A stretch of DNA of 64,000 bases from Neospora caninum Liverpool. Lineage: Eukaryota > Apicomplexa > Conoidasida > Eucoccidiorida > Sarcocystidae. The position numbers were made by a program, and so were the translations under genes. Below the pieces are notes generated by a model. That model worked only from the letters and a program-made list of their open reading frames with translations, did not search any database and was not told where the DNA came from. Position 1 is the first letter of the stretch; every line of letters begins with the position of its first letter. Of this stretch, positions 23,025 to 35,474 are shown piece by piece. The stretch lies in contig NC_018395.1 in the NCBI RefSeq assembly GCF_000208865.1, positions 3,131,920 to 3,195,919 on the forward strand. Reading direction: 5' to 3'.

Positions 23025-26000
23025 CTGGGAGAAGACATGAGAAAACACAGATGATGCTCACGAGAGCTCGCACACAGCGAGCGGCCGAAAGAAGAGCAGC
23101 GGAGGCGACCAACCGAAGATTGAGCGAAGTGTTGTGTCCTCACGGGTCCTACTCGCGGGGCAGTGTAAACGAATGCCTCACGGTCAAAGCGGCGGGCACA
23201 TCTGGTCCGGCGTGGAGAGAAGGTCACCCTCCTGTCTTCCGGTTCGGCGATGTAAGGACACGGGGCCTCACGGCAGATATCGGACACGAAAGCGCCGCTT
23301 AAAAAGAGGTTCGTCTACGTTCGACAGGAAGCCTAGAGAGAAGGCCTTTCCATCACAAAATGAACTGAAGCACAAATAGACACACATCCTTGGTTGTGCA
23401 CCTCCGAGCGGGCTTCACCTCCCAGTACACGCCCACGTGTGCGAAAACGTGGTGTGAGCTACGGGCGTTCTCCCTGTGTCACCCCAAGTCGAGTCCTCTC
23501 GGAGCGGTTTCGGTTTAGCCTCAGAGAAGCGGGATTTAAAAAACAACCCACGGGCTCCGTGCTCGACTACAGAGAAGGTATGCCGCGGGTCACAACGTTT
23601 CTGGCGGTGTTCCCCTTCATTCAAAACAAGAAAAAACTCTCAATTCAGGGTCTGCAGCCCCCGTTTGCTGGCGGCTCTCTGTATGACCAGGAGAGTGAAA
23701 CTCAACCATTCGACATCTAAGACAAAGCACACGACTAGGACCACCCGGTTATATGGAGCGGCTTCTTCGGCACTATGGTCGCGAGTATTCCCGACGTAGA
23801 AAACGTAGGACCGCGTCCGCACACATCACGAAACGAAACAGCAAAAATACATTCGGGCAGTTTCCGCGTTCGCGCAGATACGGGACGCGGAAACGGTCAT
23901 TCCGACAGCACGCCTCAAACGGCTCCAGTCCCGAGCAGAAACAAAATTGACAGGATGTTGAAGAACACCGGCAAGTAACGTTTGTCTTGGCGTGGAGCGG
24001 AACGACCGAAATTTCTGAAGGGTGCCAAATGCGCAAGTCATCAGCCTCCCTCGTCAGAGCCACAGCGATAAACAGGGAGGGAGGAGGGAGAATGGACACT
24101 GTCGTGTAGAGGACCGAGCAGGGACGGTACGTTTCCAACCCGACAAACGGTTGAGTCAACACGGAAAAAGAGAAAAAATCCAAATGACTTTGGATTTTTC
24201 CCACCGGAAAAAGGAAACTGTCCCGACAGGATCGGCAGGGCGCAACGGCGTTCGGAGGGTAGAACCCCCAGCAACCGGGCTGCCTTGAAAAAAGTGCAAA
24301 CCTACGAATTTAATAAGCGGAAGCTGGAAGAGGCCACGGAACAATGGCAGGTGTTGGGAACACGTGCACAGAGTCGTAGCACTGCGGGAAAATGAATCAC
24401 CTCACCCCCCGAATCCTGTGTATTTCCCGCATCGCTAGTCATTCTATTCCGGTCTTTACGCTGGGAAATTCAATAAGACTCTGACGACGTGTGGCGTAAC
24501 ATCTCAGAGCAACAGCTTCCGTACCTCATCTCGGCACTTCTCGCTCTACCACTCTGTACCTCCCATACGAACAGTGGAACCCCTCCACCTTGTCGCCCTC
24601 CTCTCACCGGGGGTGAGAAACCACGCGACCTCCAATTTTTTGTTCGCGACGGGAGTCAACAGAGCACCCACACCACATCCTTTCCAAAAATCAACACCCA
24701 TTTCACGCGTGACACACACGGCGGCCCTCCTTCCCCCTCCGCCCCTCTACCTGGTGGGAGGGACAATCGTGGAGGGCGGCTCAGAGTGGCATTACGCTGA
24801 CCCCAACACCAGAGAGTCATGCGTGGCCCCGCTGAAAACGCCTGGTGTGCTCGTCGCTCCGTTCCGTCGGACGCCCAGTCTTTTTAGGATGGCGCCTTCT
24901 TCGCGTTCTCCCGCACAGTACGCAGCCCTCAAGTACCACACTCGCGCAACCCCTCCACCCCGGCCCACGCCAAAACATGAAATTTGCTGACCCGCTCCGG
25001 GTGTGCAGGGAGACGTCTCCGATGGTGGCTAGCACGGCCGTCCCAGAGTTTTGCCATGGCACTCATGGCAGAAAAGCGCCGAATTTCAGTTCCACGCGTA
25101 GCAAACACGCCAAAGAAACACGAAGAAAAGCAGACAAGCGTGTGAAAAGTCCTTGACTTCAAATGGACTGGGAAAGACTCGGCTTCCTTCCTCGGGGAAG
25201 AGGCCATCATCCACCCTCCATGCTGAAACAGCGGTGCCCCTGAACGGCCAGCCGGTGATGGCCGTATGACAGAATTGATCAACAGGTCTGCGTTTTTTTT
25301 GCAGGGGTCAGCGAAGTCACCTACATTAAGTGGAATCCTTGATTTCCTCTTCTGGCGACTGTGAGTCTACTTCACTGTTCTAGTGGAACACTAGTGAAAA
25401 TACGAGGGAACGGTGTGGACAAGAGCATTTCCTCGGAGGAACGCACATTTGCTTGCACCGGTCCATGAAAATCCGCTCCGCTGTCGAGGACGCCTGGAAA
25501 TGTTTTGGAATGCTGGTGCTCTGTATGTACAGGGAACAGGGCAACGGGAAAAAGTTTACCCAAACCGATCGAAAGTTGTGATGTACGTGTCGCTTTATAT
25601 ACATGTAGTAGTGCTTGTGGAGTTCGTTGCATCGAGTTCGCTCCCTGCGCACTTTGGACAAGACCAAACAAGTTCACGACTGGTACTAGGAAATGGAATA
25701 TCGCGTTAGTTCCTGTTGTCGACAGCAAACAACCAACTCAACACCCTTTGTTCACACGCCCTCACTATATGCACCACTGCTGTCCGGAAGGTTTTTCTGT
25801 GATGTTCCGTGGAGGCCTGGCATTCGATATCACAGCGTCGACCTAGCGTGGTGAGGTACGAGTCTTTTGGATAAACCACAATTAAAAGGTTATTCGCGAA
25901 ACCGGGCGTCGAACAGCAGCAGGGGGTGGCGCCGCTGTCGCTGGTGGGAGGCATAGGGTAATAGTGAGTGCGTCCCTGGGAAACTGCAAGCTGCACAAGA

Positions 26001-29000
26001 CTGCGGTGCCCCCATGTGAGTCGGACCCTATCGTTGCCGGCTGCGCATTGTCACCTGAGGGACCGCCTCCAGGACGGGGGCCTTCCTCTCATGTTTTGGT
26101 TGCCCCACTGTGTCAGCACCAGACCTACAGAAGACCCACTTACGTTTCAGTCAGGCGGAAAAACCGCGGAAACGCGCATCTCAGCACGTGGAAGGACTTC
26201 TTTCGCAAAGTGGGGTCCTGCGGGGCTGAATGTGGGTGGTCACGTCCGACCGACAGGACATCAAACGCCGTGATACGTTTATAGTAGCATTACAGCATGT
26301 GGCGCAACGGACGATGCGAATGTGCTTGGAGGTAGCACCAAAACCGGAAAGTCCCTTGACAAGCGCGAACGGGCAAGAGCGAATATACCACAAAATACTC
26401 GCTCTGTTTTTCCTCCTGAGTAGTGGTACGGTCTGCTTCAGCGCTCACACACAAGAGCAGGAACACCTTAGGTCGTTCATTGTATCGCTGTGTCTTTCTT
26501 TCAGAACGGCCTCTGGGACCGCGTAGAGGCCGAAGGGCGAGACTGTCGAGAAGTAGAAGCATTCCGCTACAGACCAAGCAGATTAGGTGGGGGTAGCTCC
26601 AACACACTGAAACTGGACCGAGAGTGTCACTGAGACCTCGGGCAGAGATCTGGCGTGGGTATGTTTGAACACATGTCTCGAATCCTGTTGCGGCAACATA
26701 CTTATTGGCTGGGTGTTAATTACAGAGCTTCACAGGATTCTCCGGAGACCACTGAGATTGGCGAGGCTTTGCTGGGTGGGACAGCAATAGCAGGCTACCA
26801 TGAATATGTTTGGTAACGGAAGCACTCTGTTTGCGGACAGTGTTCCCACTAGGATTTACAGGAATTGCCTGCAGGTGAAAGGCAGCATCTCCGCAGATGA
26901 CCAGATGATTCTTGTGGCAATCGATACTTCAATCCCAAAGGTACGGACTCGAATTTAACGGCCAACTCGGAGATCGCCAGTTCCGTTCCATGAAGTGGTT
27001 CCAGTCAATCACTGCGAGATAGAGGCGGGCCATGTCTTGTTAGTCGCTCAAGTAACACTTCCACAAGGGGAGTGGCGGATGTGCAAGTCACGACGCTTAC
27101 TGCGGATCCACTTGGAGAGGCTACCCCGAGAATCTGGCTTAAAAGATCCCGTTCCAAAAACATCTGACGAGATCACGTCTGACAAGCTGCTCTTTGATGC
27201 AAGCTAGCGGGGCAAGGGATTGCGCTATTTCTTGTAGCTGCGTGGTCATCTGCATTAATTTGTCGTGAGTCCGCACGTGCTAGTCGCACTGTGTGCAGTG
27301 GCATGCTGTGAAGCGAACTAATCACTGGAGCCCACCGCTGGCGTAAACAGATTTCACGCCGTACGTCAGGGGCCCGAATGATCCACCGGGTCCAGAGAAG
27401 CAGTACGTGCCGACGCCCAATGGAAATAAGCGATGCATCGCCTTCTGGGTATCTGCACAACGATCGTTTCCCAGAGACAGGGCGTGCAAACCCCGCAGTC
27501 GGGCCGTACGCCCATGGCAAGATACAGCTTCGTACCAGGAGGCACAAACACACAAACACACGACAGTTTCGAGGTCACTGCCATAGCTGTCATCCCGTTT
27601 ACGCAAAGTGCCTTGCTTGTGTGAGGTCTCATGCTTTTACAATCAAGGTCTCCGTGCTGGTTTTTCCACCTGGTGCAGGCGTGGGGATCCGTCCTGCCTG
27701 CAAGTCGCCTTTCAAAGAGTGTCCCTCAGGAATCCGCCACCAGATCTGTGAGAAGATTCTAGTGAATAAGACTGGGGCTTGGGGCAGCCATACAAAGAGG
27801 CCTGCCTCGGTTCAGGTCGCGAGAGGAGCTTTCTCCGTCGGTCGCCTCGCGCGATGGCACGGGCCGGGTTCTCTTTGCTGGGAACGAATGGGCATACTTT
27901 GCCAGTCCAAAAGGACATTCCTGAAGATACATCTTCAGTTCTGGCTTGTAAAAGGGAAGCGTTCGTACGCACAACGCACATCTGTGTCGTCCTGCTCGTT
28001 TTTTTCTCGGGCCACTTGGGGAGAGCGGCCCGGCGTCAACAGCCCGCCTCGAAGTCGCGTCTCCCGCGGGCTGGAGCGGCGTGCGAGGGACACTCAACGC
28101 TGTCAGATACTCGTCCATGACGGCCAAAGAACACGTAATGCAACCATGTCCGACATAATTCTTGATCTCTCGAAACTTTCTTCTCTTTCTGTGCTGGAGA
28201 GAGCTGCCAGATATTAGCCCACGCTCCTCCAGATTTCCTTTCTCTGTTTGCCCTGGCGGACAATTGTTTTTCCTCGCGATATCTGTGTCCCATGTCGAGT
28301 CAACTTTTCGTGGCGCCGTCTGCCGTTTCCTAGTGGCGCGCGTGATTAACCAGATGAAAGAATTAAACGACATTATCTGCAAGCTTTCTGAATTACACGG
28401 TATGCTGTGTGAAGAAACTCGCTGAATGCCCTCTCATTCGTGTGTGGGCCGCCGTCAGTGTATGTGGCAGCCCCTGAGGCTCCGAAGGCATTTCTGCATG
28501 CTTTAGGATCTCGTTTTTTCGCTTGCTTCTCCCTGGCAGTCTGGTGTGTTTCCCGTTCCCGTCTGCATACGTTTGAGTCCATGTTCACGAATCTGCTTTC
28601 TTTTCCGTGGAATTCCACATACGCATTGACATACAGAGCGCCACGAGTCGTCATCAGCACGGCGTGGTGACCGAAGCGCCTGAATATCGATAGGACGCTT
28701 CCCCACAAAAAATTCCTGCATTGACTGGCTGAATTTCTCAATTTTCCTTTCGACCACGAGAAGCACTTGTAGACGGAAGACGAATTTGTTTTGTTGAGGG
28801 ATACTTCTTCCGAAAGTGTTACGGTGGGTGTAGCGACGGCAGCCACGCGCACGAGCGCCTTGCTGCCACTGTCCTAGAAGAGCGTTTTGTGGGGCTTTTT
28901 CAGGAATGTGATCGAAGCACTGCGTCCTCTCTGCGCTTGGGTTTATCATCGGCTGCACTCAAGAGGGGACAGATCCCCAGTTGCACGCGTTTGCCTGCCT

Positions 29001-29157
29001 AGCTGTTCTTGTAACACCAGCGTTGCCGGTACACGGTGTACCAGGGGAGGCATATCATAGCGCTCCGGTCACGTGTTATGTTTTTTTGAAGCGCTCATGC
29101 GCGTCTGCGACCTCTGGTGGAGGGAAGCGAGTGACACAGAGAAGATACCTCAGGAAA
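23025..29157. other. Six-kilobase divergent gap without a supported gene
   Basis: This region lies between the ApiAP2 gene (leftward) and the 573-aa gene (rightward). It must hold both promoters and 5' leaders. Many short frames exist. The longest are 27378-28217 on the plus strand and 27759-28382 on the minus strand. They overlap each other, lack consistent splice partners and resemble no family. A pyrimidine-rich acceptor-like tract at 23026-23048 (minus strand) fits a 5' leader intron of the AP2 gene. A non-coding RNA or a gene with very short exons could be hidden here. Confidence 0.4.
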
Positions 29158-32108
29158 ATGGAGACACGAACAAGGGACGATGACGCCGTTCCTGCCCAGA
29201 TGCTTGCGGGGTCACATACTGTGACGCCCGAACTCGTTTTCGTGGCGGAGCCTGACGACATGAACCCGTTGGACGGAGGAAGAGGACGCGGAGGCGTTCT
29301 GCATCTGAATTCGGGGGACAGCCCAAGATCGCAGGAGCGCGTGGCCCCGGGTCGCCTCCTCGTGTCATCGAAGCGCGAGGAGTTGCCTGTCCCGATTACG
29401 TCTAGTGCTCAGCCACAAGAAGGAACGGATGCCTCGGGAGATGAATCAGCATGGAGCGACGCGAGCAGCGATGCCGAGCCCGTCAGCCTGATGACGCCGA
29501 CTCGGGACTGGAAGCCGAAAGGGGTCGGAATGAAATTGAGCGTGTCAAGATGCCGCGTCTCGCAAGAAGGCTCACTTCTGAAAGCACGAGGCACAGGCAT
29601 TCTGCTCAGTCAGCTGGAAGCTGAAGGAAGGAACGGGGCGTACGAGTCTGTAGGGTTCGAGACACGCAATCATGAGCAACTGGGCACGGGACCGCCTGCT
29701 CATACACCGGAGAAGGCCGGCGAAGCGGTGGGAATCCCGGCAGCAGCCTGGGATCGCCCGCGTACGGCCTCGTCTGGGAAAAAGCTTCAGAATTTGGCAG
29801 CGCGAACAACAGCGAGCCGGCTGGCAAGAAGGCGAGGAGTGCCCGGGACGAAGAAAACAGTTGCGGCGAAGCGTCTTTTCGACGACAATGAAGAAGGCGG
29901 ACAGCGCACACTCAGACAAACCCGAGGAGCAGTGTCCCGCGCCGCGGGAGCTAGTGCCTTCAAGAATCGAAGAGGAAGGCGACGCGTGGCAGAAGGAGCG
30001 GCCATCTTCATGGATTCGGAGAAAGAGTATTCCTGGATGCGTCAGGCGTACTTGAAACACAGAGCAAGCGACTATGCCGATGACCTTTTCGACAGTCTAG
30101 GACTGCTTTCTGCTGACGACTTCCTGGACAAGGAAATGGACCGAGACGCACTGTTGCTGGATTATGATGACTCTCTCTTGGATGATGAAGAAGACTTATT
30201 CTTCCCTGGTGATCCGGCAGATAGTCGTAAGGCCTGTCCTTGCTGACTCCTCTCCCTCTCTCTCTCTCTCTATATATATATATATGTATATATGTATATA
30301 TATATATATATGACTGCTCTTCTGCTGGTACCCACCACGCTGGCATGTAGTTGTGGGTTCGTCTAATGCGCGTATTTCTTCAGTGGAATGCATTCACCTG
30401 CGCAAAAAAGTGCACATTTGTCCACATAGTGCTGGGTGGAAACGCGTGGATCGTCGCTACACACCCACAAGCTCTGTGAGTGCTGCTTCGTTCTGTGTTT
30501 GTTCATGGCCGTGTGCTGCACGGGACGCGAGACTCCCCGTGGTGCTGTGCCTCTAGTCACCAGTCTTGTGGATCTTCAGAATGTCCGAGTCACTGTGGCT
30601 GATGTCACCTCTCTATATGGGTAGGCACGTAGAGTACACGGGTTGTACGGGATAAATAACTCACGGGCACTGATTTCGCTCCTTTCTGGCTTCAGAGCGT
30701 GTCCGATGAAACGTAAAGGAAATACGCGGCCTTCGCTGGCGGCGGTTGTGTGGCCGACCGTGAATCCCTTTTCATCTGGACGCGCGGCGCGCTCCCGACC
30801 CCGCGCGAGCGACATGCATGTCTGGCGTCTAGCCTCATCTGCGGTACCCCCTGCGTTCCCGCCGCGCATTCAAGACCGCGTGGCTGTTTTTGCACACTTC
30901 GGGTTCGCTGAGGGGTGCCTGTTGACGAAATGTCCTCAGGCTTCTGTCTCCCGGATGGCTGCATACCTTCGGCTGGTCGACGTCACGATGGACGTGTCAG
31001 CGGCATCTCGAGCCTCAGAGAGGAGAAGTCTCTCAGAGAACTGGAGAAAGACGAAGAAGACGCGACGACGTGGGCCGTTGTGCGACAGATGATGGGCTCT
31101 CTTGGAGTGAGAGACTGGGCGGGGTTTCTCCAGATTCAGGTAAGAAGAACGTAGACGCTTTGCTTCTAGTGGTGCCGCGCGTTCGGACGCGTCGCGCACG
31201 CGCGCGCGGCCATCGCGTCCACGCCCGGTTCTCATTGAATCTCTGCGCGCCGTGTCCCACTTTTGGTCCTCTCCGCAGGCGGAGTTCTGGTTGTACAGTT
31301 CAGCGCACCGCCAGGCCTTGATTACTGCCACGGCTGCCGAACGGTTCCTGCGAGAGGAAGAAGGCAAGAAGGCCGGGGGGGCTGAGGCGCGAAAAGCGCG
31401 AGAGACTTTGAGGCAAGAAGTGGAGAGAAATGAAAGTGCCAGAGCTGTTCAGACGGCAGGAGCGTGCGACCAGGGGGATCCCCAGGCACGTGCCGCAACG
31501 CCGGTGCATTCGCGTGCGGATATGACGCCTGCATTGGCCGTAAAGACGGTCGCTGCATGCGCGCTTCGGCAGTTTGACAGAAGCGGTGAATATCTGCGGT
31601 AAGCCGGAGCAAGGAGGGAAGCTGGCCCAGAAAGGATCCGCGTACACACAGGACTGCACACCACTGCTCGGGCGTGGCCTCTGCGCTGCCGTTCAGCTTC
31701 ACGAGGTGCGCGCGTGTGCTCGCGCGGCGGTTCCGCGCCTGTCTGTTGTCGTTTCGATGTAAAACGAGAACTGCCGTGGAAGCCGTTCGACGGCTGCGGC
31801 TCTCACACCAGCTCTACTCGGACAAAGACAGAAATTGCAACGAAACAGAAATGGCAAGTTTGATTTACGGCGCAGCCTCGGCACGCGGATCGTTGAGTCC
31901 ACGGTGTCCCCGGTGACTGCGTGGAACTGTGTTTTCACCGCGTGCACGTATCTGTTCGTGTGGGCTTCTTGGCAGGCAACTGCGTGCTCGAGATCTCGCC
32001 GTTCTCTCCGAACCTCTCCAGGCCTATCTGGAAGAGGCGGTTCACTTCCTAGCTGAAAATACAAACCCCAGCTTCCCTTCGGCTACTCCCCCGGTCCCCC
32101 GCGTCTAA
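29158..32108 (+). CDS. Unknown 573-residue protein, four exons
   Basis: The exons are 29158-30226, 30940-31139, 31279-31598 and 31976-32108. Donors are GTAAGG, GTAAGA and GTAAGC, acceptors are all CAG, and the phases (1, 0, 2) agree through to TAA at 32106-32108. The ATG lies in a good context (aggaaaATGg). The first 290 residues are disordered and charged. An acidic segment around residues 290-356 (YADDLFDSLGLLSADDF, then LLDDEEDLFF) follows a basic patch. The C-terminal 217 residues look helical and folded: WAVVRQMMGSLGVRDWAGF, then AEFWLYSSAHRQALITAT, then an amphipathic end (LSEPLQAYLEEAVHFLAE). No known family is recognised. Acidic patches beside a helical C-terminus would suit a nuclear protein-interaction role, but that is speculation. 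Exon 2's acceptor has a weak pyrimidine tract, so a further exon between 30227 and 30939 is possible. Confidence 0.7.
30250..30311. repeat. CT then TA microsatellite in intron 1
   Basis: A run of CT dinucleotides passes into TA dinucleotides with scattered TG, just after the first donor site of the 573-aa gene. It lies entirely within the intron. Confidence 0.9.
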
Positions 32109-32668
32109 TGTGCTTCTGCATTGAAGGATCGCTAGGTGTACCGGTTTTCCAGTTCCCGTGGTTTGTCAAAAGCGGGCGAGAGTGTGTGCAAAGATCCCGC
32201 GCAGACGCGGACACGTGGCGGGTCGCCCTTGCCTTGGCCCGCCAGCCTGAGGCCTTGAACTTTCGAGACAAAAACGTTCACCCCGATCGCGGCCTGACTG
32301 CAGCTGGAAGGCGTGGCGCCTATGAGGGTTCATGAACAAAGTAGTCTTTCGTACACAAACGCCTGGACGGCGCAGAGGTCGTGCACCGTTGGCGAAGGAA
32401 ACACATGCGATATCGCCTGCTCGGAAGGGACACCGTGAAACCCACGAAGTGCCGCCAAAGAGATATCTGAGAGTCGCAAATGACATCGTCACCGGCACGG
32501 TAGCGCCCTCGTCTCCTGCCAAGAAAGTGTTTCTTTCTTTCCTCCGCCAGAGACGCTCTCTCGACAGGAAGCGGAAACGGAGGTGCCCGCTCCTCTTTGT
32601 GCTCGACAAACGCTTGGGAGTTAACGCCCTTCGCAAAAGGTGAACGCGGCGGCAGCGCATCGCGAGAC
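32109..32668. other. Convergent intergenic region
   Basis: A 560-bp gap between the stop codons of two converging genes. I see no supported exon; 3' untranslated sequence is expected. The overlapping open frames on both strands here carry no recognisable motif. Confidence 0.45.
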
Positions 32669-33400
32669 TTAAAAACCCCCCGACCTCCTATCCCGGACGT
32701 CGAATTCCATGACACTGCAAACAGGCAACCGCACACACACAACTTCCCACTGTAACTGGGAGGCGAAACGTGTGGCAGCATAACGTTTTCCTCGCATGCA
32801 CAGCAACGCCCGACTTGCACGGGTTCGAGACGCGGCGAGAGCAAATACTCCACATGTTCTCCAGAGTGTTGTCCACAGGAATTTCACGTTTGCCTATCCC
32901 AAGCTAGCCAGGAGATGGCGTTGTGTCAGGCACCCCCTACCTTAGCAGGGACAGCGTGGCTTTCCAGAGGAGGCACAGCTTTTTGTTTTTTCGGCAGCTG
33001 CACTAGATTCTAAAGAATGTCTGTGGTCTGTGGTATCCAAACGGAAGCCTACGTGCCTGTGGCATCACGGCGCAGGTCCCCCCGCGAGAAACACCGCGGC
33101 GTTAACTCACCGGTACTGCCGGCCTTTCGAATCGGTCATGAACGCTCGACCTGAGCAAAGCGACAGCCGTACGGACCGCCACACGTTTAGGTTCGCATTT
33201 CGACGTCTGACGATCGCACGCATGAACCAATCGCTCGCGAGCGCAAGGTGGATGGCGACGTCCAAGAGACGTATGGAGTCTGGCGGTGCACGCAGCGTCA
33301 CCCCGGAGACACTCTCAACAGCCCAGACCGCGCCCGCTACGAAGCGAATCTCGTCGCGGAGCACCCACGCCAGTTCGGAGTCGGCTAATGGAGCGAACAT
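32669..33400 (-). CDS. Unknown 130-residue protein, three exons
   Basis: The exons are 33400-33111, 32997-32941 and 32714-32669. Donors are GTGAGT and GTAGGG, acceptors are GTGCAG and TTTGCAG. Both introns are phase 2, and the sum is exactly 131 codons with a TAA stop. Exon 1 (residues 1-96) has strong protein-like character: an alternating helical pattern DSELAWVLRDEIRFVAGAVW, then SIRLLDVAIHLALASDWFM, then a basic tract AIVRRRNANLNVW. The short exons 2 and 3 are less certain. Exon 2 lacks a strong pyrimidine tract, and a different downstream partner is possible. There is no signal peptide. The basic, compact character would suit an organellar or ribonucleoprotein-associated protein, but no family is recognised. 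Confidence 0.5.
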
Positions 33401-34321
33401 CTCCCTTTCGCCTTAAAGGGAAAACCGCCTGCCGACCTCTTGCTTTGCTGTGCGCGACGCACTTCCCGAAATGTCTCCCTAGGGACCCGACCAGTGCGGC
33501 GGACGCCGCCGGGTTGCTCGCCCGGGCGCCCCGGGAACAGGCACTCGAGAGTTTTCAGAGGCCTTGCCACTCTCCTCCCAGGGCGAGCGAGAAGTCAACG
33601 GAACCCGCGACAGTCCCTAGGGCCGCTGTGCGACAAGAACGCACAATGGGTGCCCGCGCTCCTGTTTCACAACCACGATTTAAAACTGCTCTCACCAGCC
33701 TGAGTTTCCGGACCTTTTGCAGACGCCTGTGGCCAAGCATGGGCACCTGTCATCCCGTTGCTGCTGGCACGCGCATGGCCAAAGTTTATCAACGCCGACA
33801 CACGATCCCTGCAAGCTGCTGGGCGGCATCGCGTGAAGCAGGCCTACCTAGTTCGTCGTAGAGTATGGGACTCGGGGAGTGGGCCGGCGCGTAATTATCA
33901 CGCCGGTACCTGGTGAGGGAAACCCACATGCGCACCAGCACACTCGGCGCCTTGGGCAGAAGGACACGCGGTCGGACCAAAAACGTCGCCTGTTCAGGCA
34001 ACGGAGAGACGCGCGCGCCACGCACAAGCTCCCGACGACTTCTGTCGAGCCGAGGGGACCGACATGAACCCTTTGCCCGCAACCAGGAAACACGTGCAAA
34101 GAACCGTGTGGAGGCCGCGGCAGCCGCAGACCAAAAACGCATGGGGTGAAGCATCGCCGTTTTTGTCGCCGCTGAGCGCGCGACTGACAAGCTTCTTCTC
34201 CCATGGATTTTGCTTGGTCGCAGCATCATCGTTATACTCCCATGGAGTGGATATCGGGTTTCGGCTAGGTGAACGAACCCCGGTTCTTGAATGCAATCGG
34301 TGAACGCTCCTTGCGGGTCTC
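33401..34321. other. Gap between two minus-strand genes
   Basis: This region lies between the stop of the J-domain gene and the start of the 130-residue gene. It should contain the 3' end of one transcript and the promoter of the next. Open frames on both strands overlap and are Arg/Pro/Ser-rich with no splice support. Confidence 0.4.
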
Positions 34322-35474
34322 TCACTTGGCCTGTCGATACACCCCGTAGACGAGCAGGCAGGGGAGCAGCAGCAGCGGAAGGGTGCGAAGGAGAGCATGC
34401 GGAAGCGGAGAGAAGCCGGGCGGGGGCGTGCCGCCTCCAGGCGTTTGAGACCTCGACGCGCGGAAGCCGGCAAATGACGAAGTGAATCCGTATCGGGTCC
34501 GTTGCTTCTGCAGGGAAAGACAAAGGGAAACCGAAGGAACGACCAGCCCGCGGTCGGAAACACCGCCAGGCACCGGCGGGCACACGAGACGACGTGGCGA
34601 GCCCTGTCAGCATCTCCGCTCTCACCCTCGTCACGTGGAAGATATACCGCGCACACGCGGCGGGTGTTCCTTTTGTGTTGCGGGGGTATCGAGCGTTGGC
34701 GTCCATCTCGGCGGAGACCGCGAAAACGGACCTCGGCCGCTCCACATGGCCCCCCCCCCCCAAGTCGGTGCACGTTCCACACGCTATCCTTGACAGGAGA
34801 GCCCATCTGCATGCGAAACGCCGACGCCGTCTGCCCGGTTCCTCTGCACAACCAACGGTTGCTGCGGCTGCCTTCCTGCGTCCAGCCGTCGTCCGGGGTG
34901 CGTCTTACTTCCATATCCTTTAGCGCCTGTTCCCTTTCTCGTTGGATCCGTTCCACTTGCGCTCTGAAATGCTCGTCGAACTCCCGCTCGCCTCGCCACT
35001 CGGGGCCGCGGAAGGCGTGTCTCCGTCCGGCAGAGTACCCCTCTGTACCTGCGGCCGGTCGCGGGAGAGAGGCGTCGTAGTCGGCGCGCTTCTCCGCATC
35101 GCGCAGAACTGCATACGCCTCCTGAATCCGCTTGAACTTGTCAGTGCTGGAAGCGCTGACGTTAAGGTCAGGATGATACTGCTTGGCCAGGCGAAGGTAC
35201 GCCGCCCTGATGGTGCTGGCGGGCGCGGTTCGAGAGACGCCTGCAGCCGACACACACACATCCTGCACAGTTTGCCACAACTGGAACGCGTCGCGTCCTC
35301 GAGCACGCAGTGTCTGTCCACCTAGCAGGCCACCATGCCATTTTCGTGTCGCGGGTTAAGCAGCGGTTTGCGGCGGCGCCTGTGAAACGCCTCTGGTCTG
35401 GTTTCTGCGCAACCGCGGGCATAAACTTGACCCTTACCGAGAGTGACGTAATGGTTGTCTTTCTCCTTTGTCAT
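34322..35474 (-). CDS. Tail-anchored J-domain (DnaJ/Hsp40) protein
   Basis: The exons are 35474-35438, 35240-34909 and 34507-34322 (donors GTAAGG and GTAAGA, acceptors CTGCAG). Phases agree and the product is 184 residues. Exon 1 supplies the start of helix I (DNHYVTLG), and exon 2 continues it with VSRTAPASTIRAAYLRLAKQ and the HPD motif at residues 35-37. J domains use HPD to stimulate the ATPase of an Hsp70 partner. A hydrophobic segment near the end (LLRTLPLLLLPCLLVYGVY) followed by RQAK predicts a C-terminal membrane anchor, with the J domain facing the cytosol. There is no Gly/Phe-rich or zinc region, so this is a type III (class C) J protein. The start is the first ATG after an in-frame TGA at 35522-35520. 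The host membrane (ER, mitochondrion or other) cannot be told from sequence. Confidence 0.88.
34750..34761. repeat. Poly-C tract in a J-protein intron
   Basis: Twelve C residues in a row lie inside intron 2 of the J-domain gene (34908-34508). Confidence 0.85.

Noticed and set aside
25372..25728. Frame containing LDSGADFHG, resembling a retroelement aspartic protease motif
   Set aside because: The motif is short, the flanks do not match a protease fold, and there is no reverse transcriptase, integrase or terminal repeat nearby. Probably chance.
27366..27632. Cys-containing minus-strand frame with VPPGTKLYLAMG, vaguely like a surface antigen
   Set aside because: There is no signal peptide, no consistent Cys spacing and no partner exons. 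Other frames across the same bases are equally open.
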